A DNA stretch of 64,000 bases, from assembly GCF_010993745.1 (NCBI RefSeq), contig NZ_WOTN01000002.1:186001-250000 (forward strand). Reading direction: 5' to 3'. The stretch is from Fodinicola acaciae. GTDB lineage: Bacteria; Actinomycetota; Actinomycetes; Mycobacteriales; HKI-0501. The position numbers and the translations under genes are program-made. Below are positions 8,369 to 15,770 of this stretch, piece after piece. The notes beneath the pieces are model-generated. The model saw only the letters and a program-made list of their open reading frames with translations. It was not told the origin of the DNA and searched no databases. Position 1 is the first letter of the stretch; each line of letters starts with the position of its first letter.

Positions 8369-8659
8369 TTACGAGTCGGCGAGGTCGCCGGCCTGCGTGA
8401 TGCGGTCGCTGATCGTCTCGCTGCGGTGGACAACCGCGTCGGCGACGCGGTCGGTCGTGTCCTGGGCCGTACGCGCCACCCGTGCCGCGGTGTCGCCGGC
8501 GGTGTCGGCCAGGCAGGCGATCCGGACGCCGAGCTCGCTGGTCACCGCGGCGGACCGGCCGGCGAGCCGGGCGACCCGCTCGACGGCCTCGGACTCCCAG
8601 TTGTCGAGCAGGCCCTTCGCGTTGTCGAACCACTGGTCAACGGTCGCGCGGAGGTACAT
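8369..8659 (-). CDS. Small amphipathic helical protein of unknown function
   Basis: 96-aa protein, not recognised. It is almost wholly helical, rich in Ala, Asp, Thr and Val, with heptad-like spacing (DTAGDTAARVARTAQDTTDRVADAV) reminiscent of apolipoprotein-like or LEA-like repeats. No signal peptide or membrane segment. The ATG is preceded by GAGAGGA at good spacing; the longer open frame upstream runs through a palindrome-rich non-coding region and is rejected. A 12-base perfect palindrome GTAGCATGCTAC (8698-8709) and TATAAC lie just upstream on the minus strand and could be its control region. Confidence 0.6.
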   Translation of the reverse strand: MYLRATVDQWFDNAKGLLDNWESEAVERVARLAGRSAAVTSELGVRIACLADTAGDTAARVARTAQDTTDRVADAVVHRSETISDRITQAGDLADS

Positions 8660-8697
8660 GGCTTCGCGGTCCTCTCGTGCGTTATATGTGACAACAC

Positions 8698-8709
8698 GTA
8701 GCATGCTAC
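8698..8709. promoter_or_regulatory. Perfect palindrome upstream of the small helical gene
   Basis: GTAGCATGCTAC reads the same on both strands and lies 39 bases upstream of the start at 8659, with a TATAAC-like -10 box between them. It may be an operator; no cognate regulator is evident. Confidence 0.35.
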
Positions 8710-8744
8710 CGCAGCGCCCCGCCCCGTCGCCGCCTCCCGACGCG

Positions 8745-8776
8745 CGACGACGCAATCGGATTCGGATTGCGTCGGC
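8745..8776. repeat. REP-like hairpin, copy 1
   Basis: CGACGCAATC (8748-8757) pairs perfectly with GATTGCGTCG (8765-8774). The 19-base string CGACGACGCAATCGGATTC here also occurs, inverted, in the hairpin at 56783-56815, so this is one of at least two dispersed copies in the window. Confidence 0.55.
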
Positions 8777-8846
8777 CGACCGGTGCTGACCTGCGGCGAT
8801 GCCGGGCTGGGTGCCAATCGGACAGTCGATCTGGCGCCCGGATGTG

Positions 8847-8887
8847 ACCTTGTTGACCAGTTCGCGGCCGAGACTGGTCAACAAGGT
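8847..8887 (-). terminator. Strong 15-bp hairpin terminator of the ABC importer operon
   Basis: ACCTTGTTGACCAGT (8847-8861) and ACTGGTCAACAAGGT (8873-8887) form a perfect 15-base stem with an 11-base loop. It begins 25 bases beyond the stop of the binding-protein gene (8913) in the direction of transcription. A 10-base direct repeat CCAATCGGAC occurs at 8814-8823 and 8889-8898 around it. Confidence 0.75.
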
Positions 8888-8912
8888 TCCAATCGGACGC
8901 CGCCGCGCCGCG

Positions 8913-10184
8913 CTACTTCGGGATGATCGCGTTGATGTCGCGTACGGTCGCCGCCAGCGTCGGCCCGATCGGGCGCTGGCCGCTCAACATCTGGTCCCAC
9001 GAGCCCTTGAGAACGTTGTTCGCATAGATCGCCCACGGCTCGACGAACCGGATGGCGGTCTTGTCCGGGCAGTCGACCTCGTACGCGACCGCGCGTGACA
9101 CCGAGCCGTCGCCGATCTTCGCGATCGCGGCGAAGTAGCCGACCGAGGTCGGCGCGTACGCGGACGGCGCCACCGGTGCCGAGCTGAGCAGCTTGCGCAG
9201 GCCGGTGGTGACCAGGTAGGTCATCACCGCCCAGACCTGGTCGGGGTTTCTCAGCGTCTTCGGCGCGCAGATGCCGACCGCGTCGAGCGGCTGCACCGAC
9301 CGGCCGTTTTCCGGCATCGGCGCGAAACCCCAGCCGAAGGCCGGTTTTCCCTGCGCGATCACCGGTGCCAGCCACTGCCCGCCAAACAGCATCGCGGTCC
9401 GGCCGCCGGCGAAGGCAGCGGTGGTGTCACCGCTGCCGGCGCCCGGCAAGGTCATCTGGCCGGCGGTGATGGCGGCGGTCAGTTTCGTTGTCATGCTGGT
9501 GAAACCGGTGTCGACCTGCACGGCCGTGGCGCCGACCGCACGGTTTTCGAACGGTTTACCACCGGCCGACATGGAGGCCTGCGCGACCCCGAACGGACCG
9601 TAGAACGGCGAACCCCAGCCGCCGTCCTTGGCGTCCACGACGAGACCAGGCCCGTTGGCCTTGGTCAACGCCGCCGCGGCGGCGAACAGTTGGTCGTACG
9701 TCCATCCCGGCCGCGGAGCCGGCACTCCGGCCGCAGCCAGCAGCTTTTCGTTGTAGTAGAAGCCGTACGCGTTGACCAGCGTCGGCAGGCCGTAGAGCCG
9801 GTGGTCCGGGCCGCGCCAGTAGTCGAGCGCGCCAGGCACGAACTTGGCCGGGTCCATGCCGTTAGTGCGCCGCGCCAGATAGTCGGTCCAGTCGTAGAGC
9901 AGGCCTTTCTGACCGAGGCTCTGCTCGGTGTCGTTGCCACACCAGAAAAAGTCCGGCGCCTTGCCGGAGAGGAACAGGGCGGCGACCTTCTGGTCGTAGT
10001 TGTATCCGGGAGAAGGCAGCCGGTTGAGCCGGACCGGCTGGCCGGCCATCGCCGCGTCGAGTGTTTTGTTGGTGTCCGGGGTTTCCCAGGTCAGGTACGT
10101 GACGACCGGACGCGAGTCGGCGGTGCCGGCACAGCCGGTCGCGACCAGGGCGAGTGCGAGGAGCAGTCCAAGAAGTCGAGTCAT
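8913..10184 (-). CDS. Sugar ABC transporter substrate-binding lipoprotein
   Basis: 423-aa extracellular solute-binding protein family 1. Signal sequence MTRLLGLLLALALVATGCAG ends in a lipobox with the lipidated Cys at 18, so it is anchored outside the membrane. The body has family features such as GKAPDFFWCGND, YGLPTLVNAYGFYYNEKLL and TAMLFGGQWLAP. It delivers a carbohydrate, probably an oligosaccharide, to the two permeases encoded just upstream. The frame extends further upstream inside the permease gene, but the lipobox fixes the start. It is the last gene of the operon, seven bases after the permease. Confidence 0.9.
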   Translation of the reverse strand: MTRLLGLLLALALVATGCAGTADSRPVVTYLTWETPDTNKTLDAAMAGQPVRLNRLPSPGYNYDQKVAALFLSGKAPDFFWCGNDTEQSLGQKGLLYDWTDYLARRTNGMDPAKFVPGALDYWRGPDHRLYGLPTLVNAYGFYYNEKLLAAAGVPAPRPGWTYDQLFAAAAALTKANGPGLVVDAKDGGWGSPFYGPFGVAQASMSAGGKPFENRAVGATAVQVDTGFTSMTTKLTAAITAGQMTLPGAGSGDTTAAFAGGRTAMLFGGQWLAPVIAQGKPAFGWGFAPMPENGRSVQPLDAVGICAPKTLRNPDQVWAVMTYLVTTGLRKLLSSAPVAPSAYAPTSVGYFAAIAKIGDGSVSRAVAYEVDCPDKTAIRFVEPWAIYANNVLKGSWDQMLSGQRPIGPTLAATVRDINAIIPK

Positions 10185-10191
10185 CGCCGGC

Positions 10192-11064
10192 CTACTTCGA
10201 CGCGGTGGTGCCCAGAGCGCTGAGCCCGTCCATGAAATAGCGCTGCGCCAGGAAAAACAGCAGCAGTGGCGGCAACATGTAGAGCAGGTTGGTCGCCATG
10301 TAGTAGTTGTACTGAGTGGTCGCGACGCCGGCGAACTGGCCGGAGAAGGACGCCATGCCCAGCGACAGCACAAACCGGGACTCGGTGGTGAGGAAGATCA
10401 GCGGGTTGAGGTAGTCGTTCCAGGTGGCCTGAAAGGCCAGGATCGCCATCGTCATCCACAGCGGACGGGTCAGCGGCAGCATCACGGTGAAAAACGTGCG
10501 CAGATAGCCGGCGCCGTCGATTTTCGCCGCCTCGTCCAGCGAGTACGGGATGGCGCTGAAATACTGCCTGGCCAGGAAGATGAACACAGGGTTGGCCAGC
10601 CAGGCCGGCGCGATCAGCGGCACCCAGGTGTCGGCAACGCCAAGGGTCACGTAGAGCCGCAATAGCGGGATGATGCCGACGATCGGTGGCAGGAACATGC
10701 TCGCGGTGAACAGGTAGAACCAGACTTTGCGGCCGGGAAACGGAATCCGCGCGAGGCCATAGCCGACCAGCATCGAGCTGAGCACCGAGCCGACGGTCGC
10801 CAGCACGGTGACGATCAGCGTGTTTCCCAGCATCTGGTAGAAGTTGATCTGCGCCGGCCCCACCACGAAGTTTTCCAGGTGGATCTCCTTGGGCAGGAAG
10901 CTCGGCGGAAACTGCAGGATGTCGCCGTTTCCCTTGAGCGCGATGGTGATCATCCAGAACAGCGGCAACAGCATGAAGACGGACAGCACCGCGCAGAGCA
11001 GATACCAGGCCGTACGCGAGACGGCCAGCGGTACGCCGAGGTCGGTGCGGCGCGGAGAAGTCAT
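10192..11064 (-). CDS. Carbohydrate ABC transporter permease (MalG type)
   Basis: 290-aa inner-membrane permease with six predicted helices (first LLCAVLSVFMLLPLFWMITIAL). The EAA loop that contacts the ATPase reads DEAAKIDGAGYLRTFFTVMLPLTRP near residue 190. With the partner permease at 11073 it forms the channel of a CUT1-type importer. No ATPase gene accompanies it; actinomycetes commonly use a shared MsiK-type ATPase encoded elsewhere. It lies 8 bases from the upstream permease stop. Confidence 0.92.
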   Translation of the reverse strand: MTSPRRTDLGVPLAVSRTAWYLLCAVLSVFMLLPLFWMITIALKGNGDILQFPPSFLPKEIHLENFVVGPAQINFYQMLGNTLIVTVLATVGSVLSSMLVGYGLARIPFPGRKVWFYLFTASMFLPPIVGIIPLLRLYVTLGVADTWVPLIAPAWLANPVFIFLARQYFSAIPYSLDEAAKIDGAGYLRTFFTVMLPLTRPLWMTMAILAFQATWNDYLNPLIFLTTESRFVLSLGMASFSGQFAGVATTQYNYYMATNLLYMLPPLLLFFLAQRYFMDGLSALGTTASK

Positions 11065-11072
11065 CGTCGCTC

Positions 11073-12047
11073 CTAATCCCGTGTGTTGTCGGCATAAACC
11101 CACAACGACGACGTACGGACGGTCAGCGCGGTCACCACCAGGATCAGCATGAACAGGATCCACACCTCGGCGGTGGCATATCCCAGCTGTGGAAACTTGC
11201 TGAAGTTCTGGAAGCCGTCGGCATAGATCTTGTACATCAGCATGTTGGTGGTGTTGTCCGGGCCGCCGTTGGTGAGCAGCTGCACCTGGGTGAACGCCTG
11301 GAAGGCCTGGTTGATCTGCAACACCACCTGCAGCAACAGAATCGGTGTGAGCATCGGCATGGTGACGTGGCAGAACGACCGGATCGGCCCGGCGCCGTCG
11401 ATCCGCGCCGCCTCGTGCAGCTCGGCCGGCACGGTTTGCAGGCCGGCCAGGAAAATCATCATGGTGGCGCCGCAGCCCCACAGGCCGATGATGACGATCG
11501 AGGGCAACGCCATCCGGGTGCTGCCGAGCCACAGGCTGGTCGGCAGGTGCAGCGCGGTGAGCAGCTGGTTGGCCAGGCCGTACTGCGGATCGTAGAGATA
11601 TTTCCACAAAGTCAGCACGGCGACCGCTGGCAGCACGACCGGCAGGAAGAAAATCGTACGAAACCACCGTGCGCCCGCCAGTGCGCGGTTCAGCAGCACC
11701 GCGAGGCCCAGGCCGACGAGCAGGGTCGACGGCACCGCGAGCAGCGTGTAGATCGCGGTTGCCTTGATGGACGGCCAGAAAGTCGGGTCCTGGGTGAACA
11801 GATACTGGAAGTTGTGCCAGCCGCTCCACACCGCCGGCGTGAGGCCGTTCCAGTCGGTGAAGGCGTGATACGCGCTGAACACGATCGGATACGCGACCAG
11901 CACGGTGAAGCCGATGATGGCCGGCGCGATGAAGGCATAGCCGGCGCCGATGTCCCTGCGTCGCCGTCGCCACCATTTTCGGCGCGAGAGAGGGACAATC
12001 GCGTGCTGTTGCCGGACGGACGCGACGGTGGCCGATTCTGTTGCCAT
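11073..12047 (-). CDS. Carbohydrate ABC transporter permease (MalF type)
   Basis: 324-aa permease, first gene of the importer operon. A basic cytoplasmic N-terminus (RRKWWRRRRRD) precedes six helices; the coupling loop reads HEAARIDGAGPIRSFCHVTMPMLTP. Of two close ATGs (12053, 12047) the second has AGGGTGGTG at proper spacing and is chosen. A LacI-type operator lies 36-49 bases upstream. The importer's sugar is not predictable from sequence. Confidence 0.9.
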   Translation of the reverse strand: MATESATVASVRQQHAIVPLSRRKWWRRRRRDIGAGYAFIAPAIIGFTVLVAYPIVFSAYHAFTDWNGLTPAVWSGWHNFQYLFTQDPTFWPSIKATAIYTLLAVPSTLLVGLGLAVLLNRALAGARWFRTIFFLPVVLPAVAVLTLWKYLYDPQYGLANQLLTALHLPTSLWLGSTRMALPSIVIIGLWGCGATMMIFLAGLQTVPAELHEAARIDGAGPIRSFCHVTMPMLTPILLLQVVLQINQAFQAFTQVQLLTNGGPDNTTNMLMYKIYADGFQNFSKFPQLGYATAEVWILFMLILVVTALTVRTSSLWVYADNTRD

Positions 12048-12082
12048 GCACATCACCACCCTGGATGTGTGACGTGGACCTC

Positions 12083-12096
12083 TGCAAACGTTCCCA
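12083..12096. promoter_or_regulatory. LacI-family-type operator of the ABC importer operon
   Basis: TGCAAACGTTCCCA centres on the AACGTT palindrome and matches the form of LacI/CebR-type operators that control sugar importers in actinomycetes. It lies 36 bases upstream of the first permease start. No lacI gene is in the window. Confidence 0.55.
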
Positions 12097-12138
12097 GAAC
12101 CTAGCGACGCGACCGGCCGGCGGTCAAGCCGGCATCCG

Positions 12139-12158
12139 TGCCATGTCCGGACATGGCA
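12139..12158. promoter_or_regulatory. 20-bp perfect palindrome between divergent genes
   Basis: TGCCATGTCCGGACATGGCA is a perfect inverted repeat midway between the importer operon (start 12047, minus) and the BTAD regulator (start 12259, plus); GCCGGC hexamers flank it on both sides. It is a good candidate operator for a dimeric regulator controlling one or both units. Confidence 0.5.
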
Positions 12159-12258
12159 GGCCGGCGGCCGGATCGCATTGGCCGTACGCACGCGCCGGTC
12201 CGCCGCGGTCGGTTAAAATCACCGCTGTTTGTTTTTTGGATCGAAGAGAGAAGCCGCC

Positions 12259-13800
12259 GTGGCGCAACGGGAGGACGGCGAGCGGCTCAGGTTCGAGATT
12301 CTCGGGCCTGTGCGCGCTTTCGCCGGGCATCGCGAGCTGGATCTGGGACCGCACAAGCAACGCGCCATTCTGGCGGTTTTGCTGGTCAATGCCAACAAAA
12401 CCGTGTCGATCAACGACCTCGTCGACGCGGTGTGGGTGGACAATCCGCCGCACAACGGCGCGAATGTCGTGCAGAAGTACGTCGCCGGCCTGCGCCGCGC
12501 GTTGGAGCCCGAGCGTGTCGCGCGTGCGCCGGGGCAGCGGCTGCAGCGCACCGACGGCGGCTATCGGCTGCGGGTCGAGGCCGGCTGCCTGGACGCCGAG
12601 CAGCTGGTCGAGCTGCAGGCCGAGGCCGGCGAGCTGGCCAGTTGCGGCGCGGCCGAGGCGACCGTCGCCACGCTGCGCGACGCACTGTCACTGTGGCACG
12701 GCGAGCCGCTGGCCGGGATGGCCGGTCCGGAGTTCGACCGGGCCCGCGACCGGCTGGCCGAGACCCGCGCCGGCATCTGCGAGACGCTGGCAGAGCTGGA
12801 GATCGCCGCCGGCCGGCACCGCCAGATGGTCGCCGAGCTGGTCCGGCTGGTCGCCGACTTCCCGCTCCGCGACGAGCCGCGCTATCTGCTCATGTTGGCG
12901 CTGCACCGCTCCGGCCGCCAGGTCGAGGCGCTGGAGGTCTATCAGGACGGCCGCGAGTTCCTCGCCGACGAGTTTGGCATCGAGCCCAGTGACCGGCTGC
13001 GTGACCTGCACGTACGCATCCTCCGCAGCGACCCGGCGCTCGATCCGCCGGCCGAGGCGGAGCCGGCTCCACCTCTCGCGCCGACTCCGGTCGCGCAGAC
13101 CTGGCGTCCGGTCGCCGTGTCCGCGGTGGCGAGCGTGCCGGCCTGGCTGCTGTGGCTGGGGAAGGCCGCGATGGCGCTGGTGCCGCTGCTGTCGCTCGGC
13201 TTCGGCGGCGGCGTACTCGTCACCGTGGTGGCCATCGCGCGGCGGCGCGTCGTGTCGGCGATCGTCGGTGGTGCCTACGTCGTCGCGATCGTCACCGGTG
13301 TGGTGGTGGCCGCCGCCGGTCCGGAGGCGTCGGTGCTGACCGCGCTGGGCTTCCTGATCTGGTACGGCGTCATCGGCGCCTCGACGATCCACGGCGTGCT
13401 GCTGGTGCCAGGCCCGGAGCGGCCGCGGTACGGTCCGGCCAACGCGCTGCTGCGGTTTGCCGCGGCGCTCGTGCCGCTGCTGACCTTCGGTTTCGGAGTG
13501 TGGGTCCCTTTCGCGTACCACGCGATCCGCCGCCGCAGCCGCCTGCTCAGCGCCGTCGCGATCGGCTACGCGATCCTGCCGGCGTACGTTCTTTCGTTGC
13601 TGGCGCTGGAGATCGACCGGCCGGCGCCGAGCGACGGCTGGTTCGCGGCGATCGACCTGATGTGGCTGTCGGTGCTGGTCGCGGTGCCGCACGCGGCCTT
13701 CCTCAGCCCGGACAAATACCGCCGGCCGCGCCGCGCCTCAGCTCGAGTGGCGGATTTCGTCCCACTGACGGTGGAACACAATCCGGCGCTGGGCAGGTGA
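12259..13800 (+). CDS. SARP-type (BTAD) regulator fused to a polytopic membrane domain
   Basis: 513-aa protein. Residues about 10-95 form an OmpR-type winged helix (FEILGPVRAFAGHRELDLG, HKQRAILAVLLVNANKTVS), and about 100-250 the bacterial transcriptional activation domain with its TPR-like helices (RYLLMLALHRSGRQVEALEVY, EFGIEPSDRLRDLH). After a Pro-rich linker, residues about 280-490 carry six or seven hydrophobic helices with two related halves, each with an ALVPLLxFGFG-type motif (MALVPLLSLGFGG, ALVPLLTFGFGV). SARP proteins are normally soluble activators, so the anchor is unusual. GTG at 12259 follows GAGAGAAG; an upstream TTG at 12229 is the alternative. A TAAAAT box lies at 12214-12219. 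Confidence 0.75.
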   Translation: MAQREDGERLRFEILGPVRAFAGHRELDLGPHKQRAILAVLLVNANKTVSINDLVDAVWVDNPPHNGANVVQKYVAGLRRALEPERVARAPGQRLQRTDGGYRLRVEAGCLDAEQLVELQAEAGELASCGAAEATVATLRDALSLWHGEPLAGMAGPEFDRARDRLAETRAGICETLAELEIAAGRHRQMVAELVRLVADFPLRDEPRYLLMLALHRSGRQVEALEVYQDGREFLADEFGIEPSDRLRDLHVRILRSDPALDPPAEAEPAPPLAPTPVAQTWRPVAVSAVASVPAWLLWLGKAAMALVPLLSLGFGGGVLVTVVAIARRRVVSAIVGGAYVVAIVTGVVVAAAGPEASVLTALGFLIWYGVIGASTIHGVLLVPGPERPRYGPANALLRFAAALVPLLTFGFGVWVPFAYHAIRRRSRLLSAVAIGYAILPAYVLSLLALEIDRPAPSDGWFAAIDLMWLSVLVAVPHAAFLSPDKYRRPRRASARVADFVPLTVEHNPALGR

Positions 13801-13801
13801 G

Positions 13802-13835
13802 CCGTGAGAGCCCGTTTACCAACAGGCTCTCACGG
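13802..13835. terminator. Bidirectional hairpin terminator between convergent genes
   Basis: CCGTGAGAGCC (13802-13812) and GGCTCTCACGG (13825-13835) form a perfect 11-base stem with a 12-base loop, directly after the BTAD gene stop and partly inside the last codons of the convergent lipoprotein gene. Confidence 0.75.
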
Positions 13836-14456
13836 TCCGATGCCGACGAACGGGATCGAGCTGTGCTGCGGCGCCTTCACGGCCGGCGCGGTGGCCGGCA
13901 GCGCGGTGTAGTCGGACCGGTCCGAGATCCACAGCCGCAGGTCGTCGGTCAGCCCGAGGTTCGTGCCGTACTCCCGGCCGCCGATCACGCCGGGAGAGCG
14001 CGCCATCCGGCCGATGAGGACGGCGATCCACAGCTCCTTGTTCACCGGCTGCGCCGGGACCATCGAGGTCAGCGGCAGCCGCAGCGCGGCGGATGTCTGC
14101 AGTGAAGCCGAAACGTCGCCGGTCGCGGACAGCAGCCGGCGGCTCTGCGGGTCATACACGCCCAGATATGCCTGCGAAATCCCCACGCCCGGGTTGACGA
14201 CCGCGATGAAGGCGTCGTTGCAGGCCTGCTGCTGGTCGACGTAGACGCGGTTGAGATAGATGACCCCGGCGCTGAACCCCGGCGTGCTCGGCATCACCGC
14301 CGGATCGCCGGTCGCCGCGACCAGGCCGAGCCGTGCCGGCGTCCACGCACTCCGGTGTACGCCGTCGCCGCTGGCCGGAGCCGGCGGCGGCGATTGCGTG
14401 CAGGAACTGAGAAAAACCACGCCGACGACCAGGATGGCGAACAGTCTCGAGGTCAC
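13830..14456 (-). CDS. Putative lipoprotein of unknown function
   Basis: 208-aa protein with an N-terminal lipoprotein signal (AILVVGVVFLSSCTQ; lipidated Cys about residue 19) and a Pro-rich stretch after it. The rest resembles no family I can name. It appears to be one beta-rich extracellular domain (GVIYLNRVYVDQQQACNDAFIAVV; LWIAVLIGRMARSPGVIGG). The GTG start overlaps the TGA of the preceding gene (GTGA), making it the third gene of the ECF sigma operon. It may be a cell-surface sensor or target of that sigma factor, which is inference from position only. Confidence 0.65.
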   Translation of the reverse strand: MTSRLFAILVVGVVFLSSCTQSPPPAPASGDGVHRSAWTPARLGLVAATGDPAVMPSTPGFSAGVIYLNRVYVDQQQACNDAFIAVVNPGVGISQAYLGVYDPQSRRLLSATGDVSASLQTSAALRLPLTSMVPAQPVNKELWIAVLIGRMARSPGVIGGREYGTNLGLTDDLRLWISDRSDYTALPATAPAVKAPQHSSIPFVGIGP

Positions 14457-14836
14457 CTGGCGAGCGTCCCACTCAGGAGACCGGGACGAGGCGGTTTCCG
14501 CGCAGTTCGCACTCCTCGACGATCTTCGGCTTGGCGTACGGTGCGCGGCGGGCAGCCGGACGAGGCCGGAATGTCCAGCGCGGTCTTGAAAACGTCGTGG
14601 TTGCCGAGGTTGAAGAGCGGACCGCCGGTGTGCGCGACCGCCGGACTGCTCGATGGCCGCATCGACGGCGACGCGCTGGGCGACACGGTCGGCGACACGG
14701 TCGGAGGCGGCTGGGTCTGTTCGACCGGCGTCGGCGTCGCCTTGACTTCGTGGCGTTCGGCGAGCGTACGTCCGACCTGCGTGCCGCCGGCGATCGTGCC
14801 GGCCAGCGCGACGGCCCCGACAGCGGTGGCGATCAC
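14453..14836 (-). CDS. Small membrane-anchored Ser/Pro/Thr-rich protein
   Basis: 127-aa protein with one N-terminal hydrophobic helix (MIATAVGAVALAGTIAGG) followed by a low-complexity extracytoplasmic part (PPPTVSPTVSPSASPSMRPSSS). Not a known family. It sits between the ECF sigma gene and a lipoprotein gene. The only start in frame is GTG at 14836, with no ribosome-binding site of its own. The sigma stop codon instead overlaps an ATG that opens a seven-codon frame ending on this GTG. One extra A in ATGAAA would restore MKITRGAVIATA, a much more normal start, so a one-base loss is suspected. Confidence 0.55.
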   Translation of the reverse strand: MIATAVGAVALAGTIAGGTQVGRTLAERHEVKATPTPVEQTQPPPTVSPTVSPSASPSMRPSSSPAVAHTGGPLFNLGNHDVFKTALDIPASSGCPPRTVRQAEDRRGVRTARKPPRPGLLSGTLAR

Positions 14837-14852
14837 CGCTCCACGGGTGATT

Positions 14853-15734
14853 TCATGGCTCCTCCGGGTTCTCAGCCATCACACGCGCGTGCGGGTCGGA
14901 AGGTTGCAGCACCGCGAGCTCGAGATTGGCGAGCCCGGCCGGGTCGGTGACGAGCCGATAGCCGCTGATCAGCTCGCCGCTGATCGTGACGGCGATCGCC
15001 AGCCGCGGGCGTCCGCCAGGTGCGACGACGATGCCCACGTGGCCATCGAGCAGGACCAGGTCGGCGAAGCGCGCGGCCCGGCCGAAGGTCGCGATCTCCT
15101 CGGTGACCCGGCGAGCGCCGCGCAGCTCGGCGGGACGGCCGGGCAGGTCCGCGCGGCGTACGACCTCCGGATCCAGCACGGCGAGGATCGCGTCGAGGTC
15201 GCCAGCGCGTACGGCCGCGAGGAAGGTCGCGACGATGTGCCGCTGGCGCGCCAGCTCCGCGCCGCTGACGACCGGCGTGCCACGCACCTTCTGGCGCGCT
15301 CGGCTGGCCAGCTTCTTGGCGGCGACGGTCGTACGGTCGACGATCGGCGCGATCTGGTCGAACGGCACGGCGAACATGTCGTGCAGGACAAACGCGATCC
15401 GCTCGGCCGCGGTCAGCCGGTCGAGCACGACGAGCACCGCGCGGCCGACCTCGTCGGCCCGCACGGCGTCCTCGGCCGGATCGGGTTGTGGCTGGTCAGG
15501 CAGGTCGTCGCCGGCCAGCTCCTCGCGCCGCGCCGCGCGCGACCGGAGCATGTCCAGGCAGATCCGCGACACCACGGTGGTCAGCCAGCCACCGAGGTTG
15601 GCGATGTCGTCCGTACGCGCGAGCCGCAGCCAGGTCTCCTGTACGGCGTCGTCGGCCTCGGCCGACGAGCCGAGCATCCGGAAGGCGATCGCGCGCAGCC
15701 GGTCGCGGTGCTCCTCGAAGCGCTCGGGGTCCAC
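14853..15734 (-). CDS. ECF RNA polymerase sigma factor with SnoaL-like C-terminal domain (ECF41/SigJ type)
   Basis: 293-aa sigma factor. Region 2 is FEEHRDRLRAIAFRMLGSSAEADDAVQETWLRLAR and region 4 is near residues 110-160 (RIAFVLHDMFAVPFDQIAPIVDRTTVAAKKLASRARQKV). The remaining 120 residues form a SnoaL-like domain (FLAAVRAGDLDAILAVLDPEVVRRAD). This domain architecture defines the ECF41/SigJ group, in which the C-terminal domain tunes activity in place of a classical anti-sigma factor. GTG start preceded by GGAGGTG. It is divergent from the nitroreductase gene and leads two membrane or lipoprotein genes. Confidence 0.88.
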   Translation of the reverse strand: MDPERFEEHRDRLRAIAFRMLGSSAEADDAVQETWLRLARTDDIANLGGWLTTVVSRICLDMLRSRAARREELAGDDLPDQPQPDPAEDAVRADEVGRAVLVVLDRLTAAERIAFVLHDMFAVPFDQIAPIVDRTTVAAKKLASRARQKVRGTPVVSGAELARQRHIVATFLAAVRAGDLDAILAVLDPEVVRRADLPGRPAELRGARRVTEEIATFGRAARFADLVLLDGHVGIVVAPGGRPRLAIAVTISGELISGYRLVTDPAGLANLELAVLQPSDPHARVMAENPEEP

Positions 15735-15770
15735 CGGTCACCTCCGTGTGTCGCCGGCCGTCACTCCAGT

